Part shown: in pieces, positions 1 to 12,354 of the stretch
Layout of the letters: each line of letters opens with the position of its first letter
Numbering within the stretch: position 1 is the first letter of the stretch
Source: Casuarina equisetifolia
Taxonomy: Eukaryota; Streptophyta; Magnoliopsida; Fagales; Casuarinaceae
Assembly: GCA_028551475.1 (NCBI GenBank)
Contig: CM052359.1
Coordinates: 15,315,583-15,379,582 of the forward strand
Direction of reading: 5' to 3'
DNA: 64,000 bases
Made by a program: the position numbers and the translations under genes
Notes under the pieces: generated by a model
Told to the model about the DNA's origin: nothing
What the model saw: the letters and a program-made list of their open reading frames with translations, nothing else
The model's database searches: none

Positions 1-679
1 TATAAGCTTAATTGTTCCACGTGGAGGACACCACATATTTAGTGCTTCTTGGACTATGACATGTAAAGGTATCAATGTGGCTTAAAGAGGGATTTGTTTT
101 TGGGCAGATTGGGAACTTCAGTCCTCGCTATTCCATGTTGTTAGACCTAAATAAACAAATGATGATGTCATCAGAGTTGCTACCAATTCAAAGATGTGGA
201 GCAGTTTTCAGTCATGCTTGATTGAAGCCTCAAGGCTGACCATCAATTCAATTCCGAATACTCGACTCTCCTTGTTAACCAATTTTGAAACCTCAACTCT
301 TCTTGTTAACCAATTTTGAAACCCTGAATCTCCCTACCTTTTAGCCGCCAAGGTGACCCACAGAAGCTTCAAGCATTTACTAACACGAGCATTGAATTCT
401 AAGTCAACCTTATAAGCCTAGTACTTGACAAAGGAGAAAGATCCACTCAAAAAGCCTAAGCTTAGTTAAGACTAACTTCGAAGCCTACCTTCCTACAATG
501 AGTAATGACTTTCAAAATGGTACAAGACATCCACCGGATCCGTGTGAATCTGGCAGTGCGACCACTATTCACTCATTAGCCATTCTTGAAGCCTCCTACC
601 AACTTTTAGTGCACATATGTTGGCATCATATGACATAATATATCAATCTTGAGCTTTCACACCAATAATTGGTTGCATT
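1..679. other. Intergenic, no gene seen
   Basis: No open frame of note and no recognisable protein similarity in either strand. A short direct duplication is visible around 265-326, where 'cttgttaaccaattttgaaa' occurs twice about 30 bp apart. The segment borders the left LTR of copia element A and may include older repeat debris that I cannot classify. Confidence 0.5.
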
Positions 680-1360
680 TCTATTGGGAAAAAATGTATA
701 AAGTTTTTCACTTTGATTAACCTATGAAAAAATATTAAAACACAAACAATATACTTTAAATTACAAGTAAACTATGCAAACACCACAATTCATATAATTA
801 ACATGAGAAATTTTTACATGTAAAACTTCTCCCATGTGAAAGATAAAAACCATGAGATTAATCACAAAGTTCATCCAAATCTTCACTATATAAATATTTA
901 GATTTACAACTCAATCAAGTCCTTAATAACATCAATAAGACAAAATTTTACTAATATAATAACGATGGAATCAATAATTGATAATGAAAAATAAGTTAAA
1001 AACATCAGCTTAACCATGAAAAGTTAAGAAAAACCATCCAAATATTTAACCAAGATCTACTAATGTAAAGAGTTTCAAATGATAATTCAATCATTCACAG
1101 TGAAGAACATCCAATTCCAAACCTACTAACAAAAAATCAATTTAATCAAATCATAAATTGATCTTAATCAATTGTTTGATGAACTATTGCCAATGGCTTT
1201 TAATTCCTACAAAAATTCTGCTCTTTTCTTTTTTTCTCTCTCTCTTTTGTTTTTTATGGCCACACCAAAAAACTCTCTCCCTTTCCTTTTTAACATTAGT
1301 GCAACATCACCTTAAAAGGACCTAATATAAGTCTTAAATATGGGTTGGACCAGCCTAACA
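680..1360 (-). repeat. Left (3') LTR of element A
   Basis: It matches 5461-6389 over most of its length. Shared landmarks include the run with 'aacacaaacaatatacttt', the CTCTCTCTTTT block near 1235 and the terminal 'gggttggaccagcctaaca'. It is about 250 bp shorter than the right LTR because it lacks the right LTR's internal duplication, so it probably shows the ancestral length. Confidence 0.8.
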
Positions 1361-1737
1361 ATTCTCTACTCCAACCCAAATAAGGCAGATTTCCAAACAT
1401 CAATTTCTCAAGTGAAATCTAAGCTATCTATACACATGAAAAACTCAAAGTTTTCCTGCCAAAGTGCCTTTGTCATTATTTATATCAAAACTATTATCCT
1501 CAGTATATATGTTTTCAAGCTTAATTTCTTTGGTTTCCATGACATCTCATATCCAATGATACCTTACATTAATGTATTTTGATCTTTGATAAAAAGTAGA
1601 ATTCTGAGCAAGATGTATAGCACTTTGGCTATCACAAAATGAAACATATTTTTCTTGCATAAAGTCAAGTTCTTTTATGAATTTTTTCATCCAAAGCAAC
1701 TCTTTACATGCTTTTATTGTTGCAATAAAATTTTCCT

Positions 1738-2609
1738 CTATTGTAGATAAAACAATACATTTATATAATCTTGATTGTTATGCCACAACTCCCTTTGAAA
1801 ATTTAACAAATAGCTTGAAATAGATCTTTTGTTACCAATATCCCCTACCATGTCTAAATCTATATATCCAACAAAAATAAGCTTTTCACTCCTAAATGAA
1901 AGTTTTAAACTATAAATGCTTAGAAGATACCTTACGATCCACTTTACTATAGTCCAATGTTCTTTTCCAAGATTTAAAGAGAAACTACTGACTACTTTAA
2001 CTACATGAACTATATCTAGCCTTGTATAAATCATTGTGAATGTCTTTCACTTATTTCTCATTTGCAAGACATTATTTCTTACTAAGCATGAAGTATGTAG
2101 CAAGAGACATGCTAACCTTTTTAACTTTATCCATATAAAACATTTGAAGTACTTTCTTGATGTACTCCTTTTAGGACAACCATAATCTTTTGGTTTTTCT
2201 ATCATGACTAACTCTCATACTAACAATTTACTTCATTAGATCTAAGTCTTTCATTGAGAATGACTTGCTTTACTCCTACTTCAATAAGTATGTCATCTAT
2301 ATAAAGTAATAGAATGATAAAATTATCTTCCTAAAACTTCTCTACAAATATACAATGATCATAATTTGTCTTTTTATAAGCTTGGTCCCCCATAAAAGAC
2401 TCAAAGTTTTGATACCATCATCTCAATGCTTGCTTTAAGTTATATAAACTTTTATTTAGCTTACAAACATATTTTCTTTTACCTTTTTCTTTGAAATCCT
2501 CTAGCTTTTTTATATAAATTTCTTCATTCAAGTCACCATGAAGGAAAGTAGTTTTCACGTCCATTTGCTTAATCTCAAGATTAAGATTAGTAGCTAATCC
2601 CAAAACCAC
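1738..2609 (-). pseudogene. Element A reverse transcriptase/RNase H remnant
   Basis: Two open pieces survive. Positions 2418-2609 hold the RT core stretch 'KQMDVKTTFLHGDLNEEIY', followed by 'KLNKSLYNLKQA', the usual copia wording before the YVDD box. Positions 1738-2034 hold the region from the end of RT into RNase H, with 'TRLDIVHVV', 'HWTIVKWIVRYL' and 'GYIDLDMVGD'. The sequence between them has stops. Family knowledge assigns RNA-dependent DNA synthesis to this part; here it is a fossil. The flanking open frames on the plus strand are antisense shadows. Confidence 0.8.
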
Positions 2610-3229
2610 TCAAATTAAAGACATTTTCACAAAGGGTAAGAAGATTTCATCATATCAATTCTCTTTTTGTAATTGAAACTCTTAACAACTAGTCTAGCTT
2701 TGTATTAGGGTTGTAAAGAATTTTTATCATGCTTCAATATATAAATCTAATAATTCTTTAAAGCTTTCTTATCCTTAGGCAATGTCATCAACTCAAATGT
2801 TTGATTATCATGGAAAAATTTTAACTTATCTTGCATTGCATCAACCTATTTTTTCTTATTCACATCCTTTGTTGATTCTATAAAGCTCTTAAGCTTATTT
2901 ACATCAATCAACAATACATACTCCTTAGTAAAGTTTCTAAAAGATGGATGATGATCTTTAGTAGATCTCTTCAATGGTAGAACTATAAATGAATTCTACT
3001 AAACATTAGCAACATTATCTATCTAAATGTCATTGTTATTTACACCATATTGATCATTGTATTTCTAATCCTAAATATGATCTTGAACATTATATTGAAT
3101 ATTACTTTCAACCTACTTTGGTGACTATTATATAGTTCATTTAAAGGAATCATATCAATATCAATACCAATCTTAAAGCCTTATGACATATTCTTCTCTT
3201 TTTGGCCAATGTTTTTTATATAATGATTT

Positions 3230-3670
3230 TTTAAAAAAATAACATCATAACTCCTCACAATTTCCTTCACATTTGGATTATAAAACCTATAGCCAAACTC
3301 ATCATAACCATAACCAAGAAATATATGTTCTCACGTCTTGACATCTAACTTAAACCTCTCATTCTTTGAAATATGAACTAATACTTTGCAATCAAATATC
3401 CTTAAATAGTTATAGAAAACATCCTTGCTAAACCAAATTCTATCTAGCATATCACTATCTAAAGTAATAATTGGAGATAAATTGATAACATGAACAATTA
3501 TAATTAATGTCTCACCCTAAAATATCTTTAATCGGTTAGCATTTGAAATCATACATCTAACTTTCTCAACCAATGTCTTATTTATTCTTTCTAGTTTACC
3601 ATTCAATTAAGGTGTTTTTAGAGGTGTCTTTTGATGTCAAATATCATACTATTTACAATACTCATTGAAT
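3230..3670 (-). pseudogene. Element A integrase remnant
   Basis: Translating the minus strand with frame changes gives a copia integrase C-terminal half. It contains a motif like NG.AERMN..LVE.VRCM, then 'NRLKIF', then a stretch like 'KTWEHIFLGYGYDEFGYRFY', which is the conserved region after the DDE core. In-frame stops are present (for example at the W* before the R.N motif). No intact reading frame remains. Confidence 0.65.
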
Positions 3671-4265
3671 GGTCCAATGTACTCATTACTATTGTCTGAC
3701 CGAATGCTTTTCTACAATTTTTTAGTTTACCTCTTTATTGAAACTTGAAACTATTTAAACAAATCTAACACTTAGTCTTTTGATATCAAGATATAAACCC
3801 AAAGCTTCCTTGAATAATCATCAATAAAGTTCATATAGTAGGATGATCTACCAACATCTTCGAGACAATTAGGCTATAAACATTTAAGTGTACTAATTTT
3901 AAGAAATCTAATTTTCTTGAAGGAGGGTGACTATAGAGTAAAGCTATTTTTTATTGTACAATTAAATAGTGTGCATACTTCTCAAATTTTACACTCTTAA
4001 CTCTAGATAACAAGTTCTTTTTTGCCAACACATTTATGCCTTTCTCACTCATTTGACTTAATCGTTTGTACTATAAAGTACTTACATTCTCATCTTCCAC
4101 TGTATTACAAATGTTCCTAAAAATCTTAGCCTAAAATAAATACAAAAAGGACTTTTTCTTGCCTTTAGCCATAACTAATGAACTTTTAGTGAGTTTCCAT
4201 TATCCTTTATTAAAGATATTACAAAAACTTCCATCATCAAGCTTTTTAATAGAAATCAAATTCAA

Positions 4266-5194
4266 GTGAATTTTTGGTACATATCTAACATCCTTGGGAA
4301 CCAACTTGGATATATTATGAGTCTCCAAGCAAACATCTCCTATACATGTAACTCTAGTAAAGTAATTATTACCCATCTTTTATATGCCAAAGTTTATTGG
4401 AGTATAGGAAGTAAAGAACTCCTTCTTAGAAGTGATATGAAAGGAAGTACCACTATCAATTACCTAACTTGTCTCATTGTATGCAAAATTTATATTATTA
4501 TCATATCATACAATAACAAGTTCATCAGTGATTGCTATGATTTGCTTATCATCATTATTATCCTTCTCCTCATTGCTTTCATTAAATTTCTTTTTCTCAT
4601 TTCTAATTTTACCATTCTTCTTTTCATTTTTTAGGTGGAAGCAATTTTTCTTGATATGACCCATCTTGCCATAATGATGGGATTCTATATTTTTATGTCA
4701 TGATCTCGACTTGCTTTAACTTTTGTTATTACCTCTTAGACCTTTACTCTGACTTCTCTCCTTACTTTCAATAATCAAAGCTTCAAAATGAGATCAAGAA
4801 CCCTAACTCTTTTTTCTTATTCCTTTATTCAAAATGTCATTCTTGGAAAAATCCATAGTGACAATACCATTAAAAGCATAGTTACTTGTTAACATACAAA
4901 ATGTTTCCCAAGAGTTTGAAAAAGTACCAAGTAACTAAAGTCCTTGTATTTTATCTCAAATTTCATATTTATGACTAAAAGTTAACCTAACAGTCCCTGA
5001 AACTCATTCAAGTAATCAAATATGGATTGCCCATCTTTGTATTTTGAGTTGATAAGTTGCTTTATCAAATACATCTTGTTATTTCTTTTTTTCTTTTTCT
5101 TTTTTATTTTTTTTATTTCTAGTCTTCCATCATATAATGATTCAAGCTTGTTCCAAAGGGTTTGAGCATGTGTTTCTATTCTAATGTAATTCAA
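4266..5194 (-). pseudogene. Element A gag and zinc-knuckle remnant
   Basis: Positions 4982-5194 encode a gag (UBN2-like) piece with 'AQTLWNKLESLYDGRLE' and 'FDYLNEFQGLLG'. Around 4635-4690 the minus strand reads 'HHYGKMGHIKKNCFHLK', a CCHC knuckle in which the first two cysteines have become Ser and Tyr. A lysine-rich tract (5085-5120, T-rich on the plus strand) interrupts gag and looks like a later expansion of an A/T run. The plus-strand open frames at 4266-4659 are antisense artefacts. Confidence 0.65.
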
Positions 5195-5445
5195 AATATT
5201 ATCATCTACAAATTGTTGAATGAACCCACATACAACTTTATGCTCAAGAGTTTGATTGGCCTCACTCCTGTTTGTCTATTATTGTTTCATTGAATACTAG
5301 TAAGTGCCAATGCTTCACATGAAAACAAAAAAAATCTTCCATCTTACCCTTCCAAACATACTAATTTCTTCTATTCCAACTAAGTATTATGTTAGTGCTC
5401 AATTTCATCAATCAATCAAATGCAAAAAATAAAACAACCTCTTAG

Positions 5446-5459
5446 GCACTCCAATACCA
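5446..5459 (-). other. Primer-binding site of element A
   Basis: On the minus strand, just inside the 5' LTR, the sequence is TGGTATTGGAGTGC. It resembles the initiator-Met tRNA complement TGGTATCAGAGC that copia elements use to prime minus-strand DNA. This fixes the element's orientation and the inner LTR edge. Confidence 0.7.
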
Positions 5460-5460
5460 C

Positions 5461-6389
5461 TGTGTTGGGAGAAGACATATAAAATTTTTTACTTTGATTG
5501 AACCTATAAAGAAATACTGAAACACAAGCAATATACTTTGAATCACAAGTAAAATATGCAAACACCACAATCCACACAATCAACACAAGATTTTTTTACA
5601 TGGAAAAATCCCACAATGTGAAGAATAAAAACTATAGAACTAATCACAGAGTCCACCCAATTCTTTACTACAACATCAACATAACCAAATTTTACGATTC
5701 AATAATAATGGAATCAACAATTTATAATGAAAAATAAGTTGAAAACATAAAAAAAAAATATACTGAAACACAAATAATATACTTTGAATAATGTGTAAAA
5801 GATACAAACACCATAATCCACACAATCAACACAAGAACTTGTTTACATTAAAAACTCCTCCAAAGTGAAGGACAAAAACCACAAGACTAATCACAAAATC
5901 AACCTAAATCTTCACTTTAGAAATCTTTAAGTTTACAACTCAATTAAGTCCTTAACAATATCAATAGGATAAAAACTTACTAATCCAATAATAATAGAAT
6001 TAATAGTTGATAATAAAGAACAAGTTAAAAACATTAACTTAACTAAGAAAAGTTAAAGAAAAATCACCCAAATTTTTTACCAATAACCACTAATGTAAAG
6101 TGCTTCAAACAATTATACAATTATTCACAATGAAGAACGCCCAATTCCAAACCCATTGAGAAAAAATCAACTTAATCGAATCTCAAATTAACCTTAATCA
6201 AACATTTAATTAATCGTTATGCAAAGCCTATAATTCTTGTGAAAATCCTACTCTTTTCTTTTTCTTTATCTCTCTTTTCTTTTTGATGGCCATACCATAA
6301 AACTCTCTTTTTTCTTTTTAACATTATTGACAACATTATCTTAAGAAGACCCAACATAAGTTCCAAATATGGGTTGGACTAGCCCAACA
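5461..6389 (-). repeat. Right (5') LTR of element A with internal duplication
   Basis: Homologous to the left LTR but about 929 bp long against 681. The block at about 5505-5750 (from 'gaaatactgaaacacaagcaa' to 'aagttgaaaacat') recurs, diverged, at about 5757-6032 (from 'atactgaaacacaaataata' to 'aagttaaaaacatt'). The excess length equals one copy. The two copies differ at many sites, so the duplication is old or the copies came from different elements. Confidence 0.75.
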
Positions 6390-7626
6390 CTTTTTGAATT
6401 AATGCCTACCGGTTAGTGAAAGCCCAAGTTGAAAAGGTGATCTGCCTTCTCCTTTTCTCTCACTATCCTGTTTGTTTAGACTCCAATCAAATGGAACGGG
6501 GGTCGAATCGAAAGACCTAAAAAAATCTGGCAATGCGTCAAACATGCCAAACTTCAAAGGCTCTTTGGAGCAAATCACAAAACCAATATTTTAGAAAACC
6601 TGAAAAGATTGTTTTGATGGGATATTTATGCTTAGTTCCATCATTAGTTCTTCTACAGTTGTATCCGTTAACGTTTGCAATGGTTTCAGATTAGTTTTGC
6701 TGAATGTTGTGTGCTTGCACATAGGCCCTGAGAGGTGACTTGTCGAACATGCTAGTAGCACCATTGATACACCAAACTTGGGTGCTATCGCTGTGGGTCC
6801 AAAGGAGTTAAATGAAAAACAAATCCAACTCAACTCACCAATCGACTCAGCTACAGAGAACCACACAAATAGCACTGATGGAGGGTGGGTAGTGTGAACG
6901 CCCCAATCTCCACTGTTCGATAAGAAATCGTAGGCAACCGACGCTGTCAGTTTCGGTCGTCAATAATGGGGACAGCCTTATCGTTGGGGTCAGCGGTCAC
7001 CCTTCTCGGCCCTTGGTTTTGAGGCCCATTCTATCGATAGCAAGCAATACTGCACAGAAGGCCATCCCTCTGTGGTCTTCGATATCAGTGTCCAGAAAAG
7101 CACATTTGAATGCGACAAAGAATGGGACGAAGCATGCGCCAGGCTTAGTTAGAAGAGCTTAGGGTTTTCTCCAGTTTTTGAGGCTAGATTTTGGCTTCAG
7201 TCTGAGGGTTTGTGCACTGTATGCGATACACGTGTTCTGTTTCCGTTGAGAACAATGTAAAATCGTATTCTGAAGCGGAAAGAATTGTAGTTTGGAGTGG
7301 TGAAAGTGCAAATCTTCAATGTGGGGGACCCAGTGGATTGGCTCTTGATCTTCAGCGTGTTTAAATTATGTTAAAATTATCTACCACTTCACATACTAGG
7401 TTCATCATGCTTCATGCTAATAAGTTTTTTATTAGTGCACTATGTAGTTATTACCTTCTCTAGCACATCAATCTTATTTTGTCAGTACGAAAAGATGTGA
7501 AATAATTTTGAAGTCCCAATATTTAGTGACTTTAATTAAAATTGTGTACTACGTCTTCTAAGGTTTGCCATGTTTAATCATAATAAATTGTATATCACAA
7601 TTAGCTAAATCTGTCAGAAGAACTAG
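6390..7626 (+). other. Unclassified segment with a start-less open frame
   Basis: No recognisable gene. The stretch 6893-7162 on the plus strand is open for 89 codons between two in-frame TAG codons and is more GC-rich than its surroundings, but it has no ATG near its start and no motif I recognise. The minus frame 6591-6875 is also open and equally unrecognised. An exon of a lost gene is possible. The rest is ordinary AT-rich sequence. Confidence 0.3.
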
Positions 7627-7947
7627 CATTTGTTCATTAGTGACATTTATGTAGTTTTTTTATCTTGTTACCTAGTGGGTTGAATTTTACGTGTCTTGAT
7701 TTAGATGAAATTAAATGATCGTAGATCAGTTATTAAATAGTCACAAGGTTCATAGGCATTGTTTTCTACCAATTTACTTTATACTACGCATAGCTGTAAC
7801 TAATTCACGTGGAATGCTAGTCTAGATCTATTCTCCTTATTTTTTTGTTATAGGTAAAAGGAGACTATTGAAGAGTTGGATATCAAGCTAGTGATTCTTT
7901 AGTTTCAAGTGACATGAACTACTAACTAAGCACATATTGTTGACAAG

Positions 7948-8191
7948 TGTTAGGAAAACTAGAATTTGTAAAGTGAACATTCCTCCTTGAAGATAGCAAG
8001 TGAACTCTTGAGAGCAAGCACATTGGAAGCCTTTAGGCATATTTGTATTCACATTTGCTTAAGAATAGTTACAACAGTCTTTTAGGTTTGACACAATTTC
8101 AGAAAGAATACTAAAGTTGTAAATGAGTTACTGTATGACTAAACAAGCAATGGGCTAACTCATGGGCCCTTAGTAGGTGTGTAACCCAATA
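7948..8191 (-). repeat. 3' LTR of element B, copy 1
   Basis: Matches 13932-14184 from 'tgttaggaaaactagaat' to 'gtgtgtaaccca'. The three bases ACA at the inner edge are missing in this copy and in 9038-9281, so the loss predates the tandem duplication. Confidence 0.85.
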
Positions 8192-8716
8192 CTCCCTCTC
8201 AAGCTAGAGGTTTGTGAAGGTTAAACACTCTAAGTGTACCCAAAAGGTAATGATGTTGCTTCTTATTGAGGGCCTTAGTAAAAATGTCAGCTAGTTGTTT
8301 TATGCCACATTTGCATCATGTGCAAATTGTCCCTTGCTATATCTACTCATGGATGAAGTGGCAATTAATCTCTATATGCTTGGTCTTCTCATATTGAATA
8401 AGATTAACCATTATCTTTTTCACAACCTCATTGTTGTAGAAAATAGGAATTGGTCATCTAATGTTGAGTTTAAGGTCTCAAAAGAGTCCAATGAGCCATA
8501 AAACTTTGCATACTTTGATTCTTATAGCATTGTATTTAGCTTCAATTAATGATCTAGATACTATTAGTTGTTCTTTGTTCACCATAAGATCAAAGATCCA
8601 CCAAGTTTCACATAGTATCCCATATGGGATCTTCTTGTCATTGAGCAGGTGTCATAGTATTAATCATAAAAAGCCATTAACTCTAAGTGCAAAGAAGATG
8701 CTTTGGAGTATTTTGA
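8192..8716 (-). pseudogene. Element B RNase H end, copy 1
   Basis: On the minus strand the frame-corrected reading contains 'KTKHIEINCHFIHE' and then 'LADIFTKALNKKQHHYLLG', the standard end of copia RNase H, followed by 'HKPLA' and the purine tract of the LTR border. In-frame stops are present. The plus-strand open frame 8295-8501 is antisense. Confidence 0.75.
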
Positions 8717-9807
8717 CATTTGTTCATTAGTGACATTTATGTAGCTTTTTTATCTTGTTACCTAGTGGGTTGAATTTTACGTGTCTTGATTTAGATGAAA
8801 TTAAATGATCGTAGATCAGTTATTAAATAGTCCCAAGGTTCATAGGCATTGTTTTCTACCAATTTACTTTATACTACGCATAGCTGTAACTAATTCACGT
8901 GGAATGCTAGTCTAGATCTATTCTCCTTATTTTTTTGTTATAGGTAAAAGGAGACTATTGAAGAGTTGGATATCAAGCTAGTGATTCTTTAGTTTCAAGT
9001 GACATGAACTACTAACTGAGCACATATTGTAGACAAGTGTTAGGAAAACTAGAATTTGTAAAGTGAACATTCCTCCTTGAAGATAGCAAGTGAACTCTTG
9101 AGAGCAAGCACATTGGAAGCCTTTAGGCATATTTGTATTCACACTTGCTTAAGAATAGTTACAACAGTCTCTTAGGTTTGACACAATTTCAGAAAGAATA
9201 CTAAAGTTGTAAATGAGTTATTGTATGACTAAACAAGCAATGGGCTAACTCATGGGCCCTTAGTAGGTGTGTAACCCAATACTCCCTCTCAAGCTAGAGG
9301 TTTGTGAAGGTTAAACACTCCAAGTGTACCCAAAAGGTAATGATGTTGCTTCCTATTGAGGGCCTTAGTAAAAATGTCAGCTAGTTGTTTTATGCCGCAT
9401 TTGCATCATGTGCAAATTATCCCTTGCTATATCTACTCACGTATGAAGTGGCAATTAATCTCTATGTGCTTGGTCTTCTCATACTAAATAAGATTAACCA
9501 TTATCTTTTTCACAACCTCATTGTTGTAAAAAATAGGAATTGGTCATCTAATGTTGAGTTTAAGGTCTCAAAAGAGTCCAATGAGCCATAAAACTTTGCA
9601 TACTTTGATTCTTATAGCATTGTATTTAGCTTCAATTAATGATCTAGATACTATTGGTTGTTTCTTTGTTCACCATAAAATCAAAGATCCACCAAGTTTC
9701 ACATAGTATCCCATATGGGATCTTCTTGTCATCAAGCAGGTGTCATAGTATTAATCATAAAAAGCCATTAACTCTAAGTGCAAAGAAGATGTTTTGGAGT
9801 ATTTTGA
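8717..9807 (-). repeat. Tandem duplication, copy 2 (1.09 kb)
   Basis: Second copy of the unit at 7627-8716, with its own LTR at 9038-9281 and pol 3' end at 9282-9807. It runs directly into the rest of element B, so this is the original end and the left copy is the added one, or both arose by unequal exchange. A one-base length difference and scattered substitutions separate the copies. Confidence 0.92.
9038..9281 (-). repeat. 3' LTR of element B, copy 2
   Basis: Same LTR as 7948-8191 at an offset of exactly 1090 bp, with only a few substitutions. Confidence 0.85.
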
Positions 9808-10800
9808 TGTATCTTATAACCCTAAGTGCCTTATACATGTGTGAACATTTTGGCAAATGTGTAAATTGGCTCAACTATTATACCAAATAGGTAAGATCAA
9901 GTTATGTGATAATTAGGTACATTAACTTACCAACTAGTTGTTTGTAGGAAGACGCATCATTTAAGATTGGATTAATCTACTTATCATTGATCTTAGCATC
10001 ATGCTTTACTAATGTGAGTTTCAGTCCCTATTGCATAGGAGTGATCGTGAATTTCGCTCCTGCTAGTCCTACCTTAGAAATCAATTCTAATGAATACTTA
10101 TGTTGATTAATGCATATCCCATCTTTTGACCTTGCTACCTTTATCCCTAGGAAACACTTCAACTATCCTAAGTCCTTCATACAAAAGCTGGAGTCTAGGT
10201 ATTTCTTCAAGCTAACAATTGTTGTGGCATTATTCCTAGTAATTAGCATATCATCAACATAAATAAGAGAAATCACTATACTTTGTCCTTCTTAGCAAGT
10301 GAAGAAGGCATAGTCATGCTATGATTAGGCAAATCCCACTATTGTCAATGCTTTAATGAACTTTGCTTACCATTGATGTGAAACTTGCTTCAAACCATAA
10401 AAGGACTTTCTTAAACAGTATACTAGTCCCTCCCTTTGACATTGATGCATTAGAGGTAATTGCATGTAAACTTCCTTTGATAGGTCACTATGCAAGAATG
10501 CATTTTGCACATCTAATTGGTATAATGGCCAATTATGTGCAACCATTAATGAGATGACTACTTGAACACTAATGATTTTTGTTATGGGTGCAAATGTCTC
10601 CTCATAATCAATCCTTCTCTCTGATAAGAAACTTTCACCACCAATCTAGCCTTATATTTTCCACTATCCCATCTAAATTGTATTTTACTTTGTACACCCA
10701 CTTACAACCTACCACTTGTCTCCATCTAGGTAATACAAATATATCCCATGTATGATTTCATAGCCTCTATCCAATTAAGGTCTATAATTGCCTCTTAATA
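9282..10800 (-). pseudogene. Element B RT/RNase H remnant
   Basis: The minus strand carries the RT catalytic box Tyr-Val-Asp-Asp at 10250-10261 within 'SLIYVDDMLI', with the RT region in broken frames to about 10,800 and the RNase H end at 9282-9807 (a second copy of 8192-8716). The catalytic aspartates are intact, but stops and indels on both sides mean no enzyme could be made. Plus-strand frames here, such as 10363-10557, are shadows. Confidence 0.75.
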
Positions 10801-11519
10801 AGATAAGGGCTCCTTTACAACTAAAATTGAGGCATTGAAATGTTTATGATGTGGTGCAAGTCAATTTAGGGAGATATAGTTGGTTATGGGATAACGAACA
10901 GATATTAAAGCTAAAGGTAATGTGGAACATATATAATCTAACGTCTATACTAGTGGTTTTGTTTTTTGGTCATTTTGTGTGGTTTAATGGGAAATGGTGA
11001 AGATTTTATAGACAAGGATTCTAGCAATGGATCCAAAGGTGGTTCTAATGATGTCTTTTAATAGTTTCTTGGAAATGGTGAGATTGGTGGTTTGTATCTA
11101 GGGAATTTCCTATTTATATAGTTAGGGACTCATATGTTGGGTATTGGTGATCACTAAGGACAAATTGGTTGTTAAAGTCATAAGTAGCACTAGAGAATGG
11201 GAATTCTAACTCATGGAATACAACATCCCGACTAGTAAGAAACTTACTAGTAGCTAAGTTATACACACAATATCCCTTTTGCAAGGCCCACAAAATTCAA
11301 GGAATTTCCCTAGGAGTAAATTTTTTCCTTTTGGGTAGAGTATGGTAATGTAACATCAACACACAAAAACTTGGAGGTGGTCTAATACAAGTGGTTGCCC
11401 ATAAAGAATCCCATAAGGAGTGTAATGTGAAATGTCCAAGGATGGCATCTTGTTAATAAGATAGGCTACCATAAAATGCACTCCCCCAAAAATTGAAAAA
11501 GAGTGCTACTCTAGAACAT

Positions 11520-11900
11520 CAACGCTCTAGCAATGTTCAGAAGATCATGATGTTTGCATTCCACTACCCCATTCTGTTGGGGTGTGTAAACACGACTACT
11601 TTTATAAATAATCCCTTGAAGGGTCAGGAATGAAGAAAGCAATGCAGAGAAGAATTTATTACCATTGTCTAACCAAATACGTTAAATAGGGCACCCAAAG
11701 TGGGTGGTTACCATGAGTATGAATGTCTAAACAATTAGGAAAACTTAATCATTGAATTTAAGTAGAAATGTTCAAATGGCCCTAGAGTGGTCATTAACTA
11801 TGGTTAGAAAGTAGTGAGTACCTTTATGATTTGGAAGCCGATGTAGTCCTTAAAGGTCCATATAAATCAACTAAAAAACAACTATCGTTTTAATCTAACT
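11520..11900 (-). pseudogene. Element B integrase remnant
   Basis: The minus strand from 11594 to 11520 reads 'RVYTPQQNGVVECKHHDLL' without a stop. This is the hallmark copia integrase stretch around the third acidic residue (normally ..TPQQNGVVERKHRHLL..), with Arg-to-Cys and Arg-to-His decay. Upstream sequence continues the integrase core in broken frames. Confidence 0.75.
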
Positions 11901-12354
11901 ATGATTGAATGGTATCCGAGTTTATTTTTCCAAAAGACATACAAAACAAAAGAAACCATCTGGATGACTGAGAATTTTACCATTCATAACAAGATACTTT
12001 GAAGAAGGATGACCAAAATGTTTATGCCATAGATCATAATTCATTTAAAAAAAAACACATTACAAGTAGCATTCAAGTTTACAATAAGATATGGTTTCGG
12101 AATACAAAAGTGAAACTATGACAAAAGTGGTACAAATCTAGGGTCTATCTCCATAGAGGACATAAAGAAATAGAGACCTTTATTAGCTTTACCCTAACTA
12201 ATCAATGCCCTAGTCAAATTGTCCTAAAAAACATATGAACTAGGAAAGAAAACAACAACATAGTTATTGTTTGACACTAATTGGTTGATGGATATCAAGT
12301 TGTTTTAAATCTAAGGACAAAAAGTATGTGTTTTAGGGTCAAGGTTGGTGTTGG

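Larger units (their letters stand above)
680..6389 (-). mobile_element. Copia element A, decayed, with two LTRs
   Basis: Ty1/copia retrotransposon in minus orientation. Related LTRs lie at about 680-1360 and 5461-6389. Read on the minus strand each starts TGTT(A/G)GGCT and ends near CCAA(C/T)A. A primer-binding site adjoins the right-hand (5') LTR. Between them, in minus-strand order, come gag, a CCHC knuckle, integrase, reverse transcriptase and RNase H, the copia order. All frames are broken by stops and indels, so the element cannot be autonomous. The pol remnants resemble the Tnt1 type in wording (for example an integrase stretch like NG.AERMN and an RNase H stretch near 'GYIDLDMVGD'). 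No clean 5-bp target duplication is readable (gcatt against ctttt), which fits an old insertion. Confidence 0.85.
7627..8716 (-). repeat. Tandem duplication, copy 1 (1.09 kb)
   Basis: Direct tandem partner of 8717-9807 at an offset of 1090 bp, nearly identical by eye. Each copy holds about 320 bp of flanking DNA, one element-B LTR (here 7948-8191) and about 525 bp of the adjoining pol 3' end. The copies join directly at 'ttttga|catttgttc'. Mismatches are few, so this duplication is far younger than the element it copies. Confidence 0.92.

Noticed and set aside
8295..9591. Two near-identical 68-codon plus-strand frames (8295-8501 and 9385-9591)
   Set aside because: They are antisense to the RNase H end of element B and look like a gene pair only because the region is tandemly duplicated.
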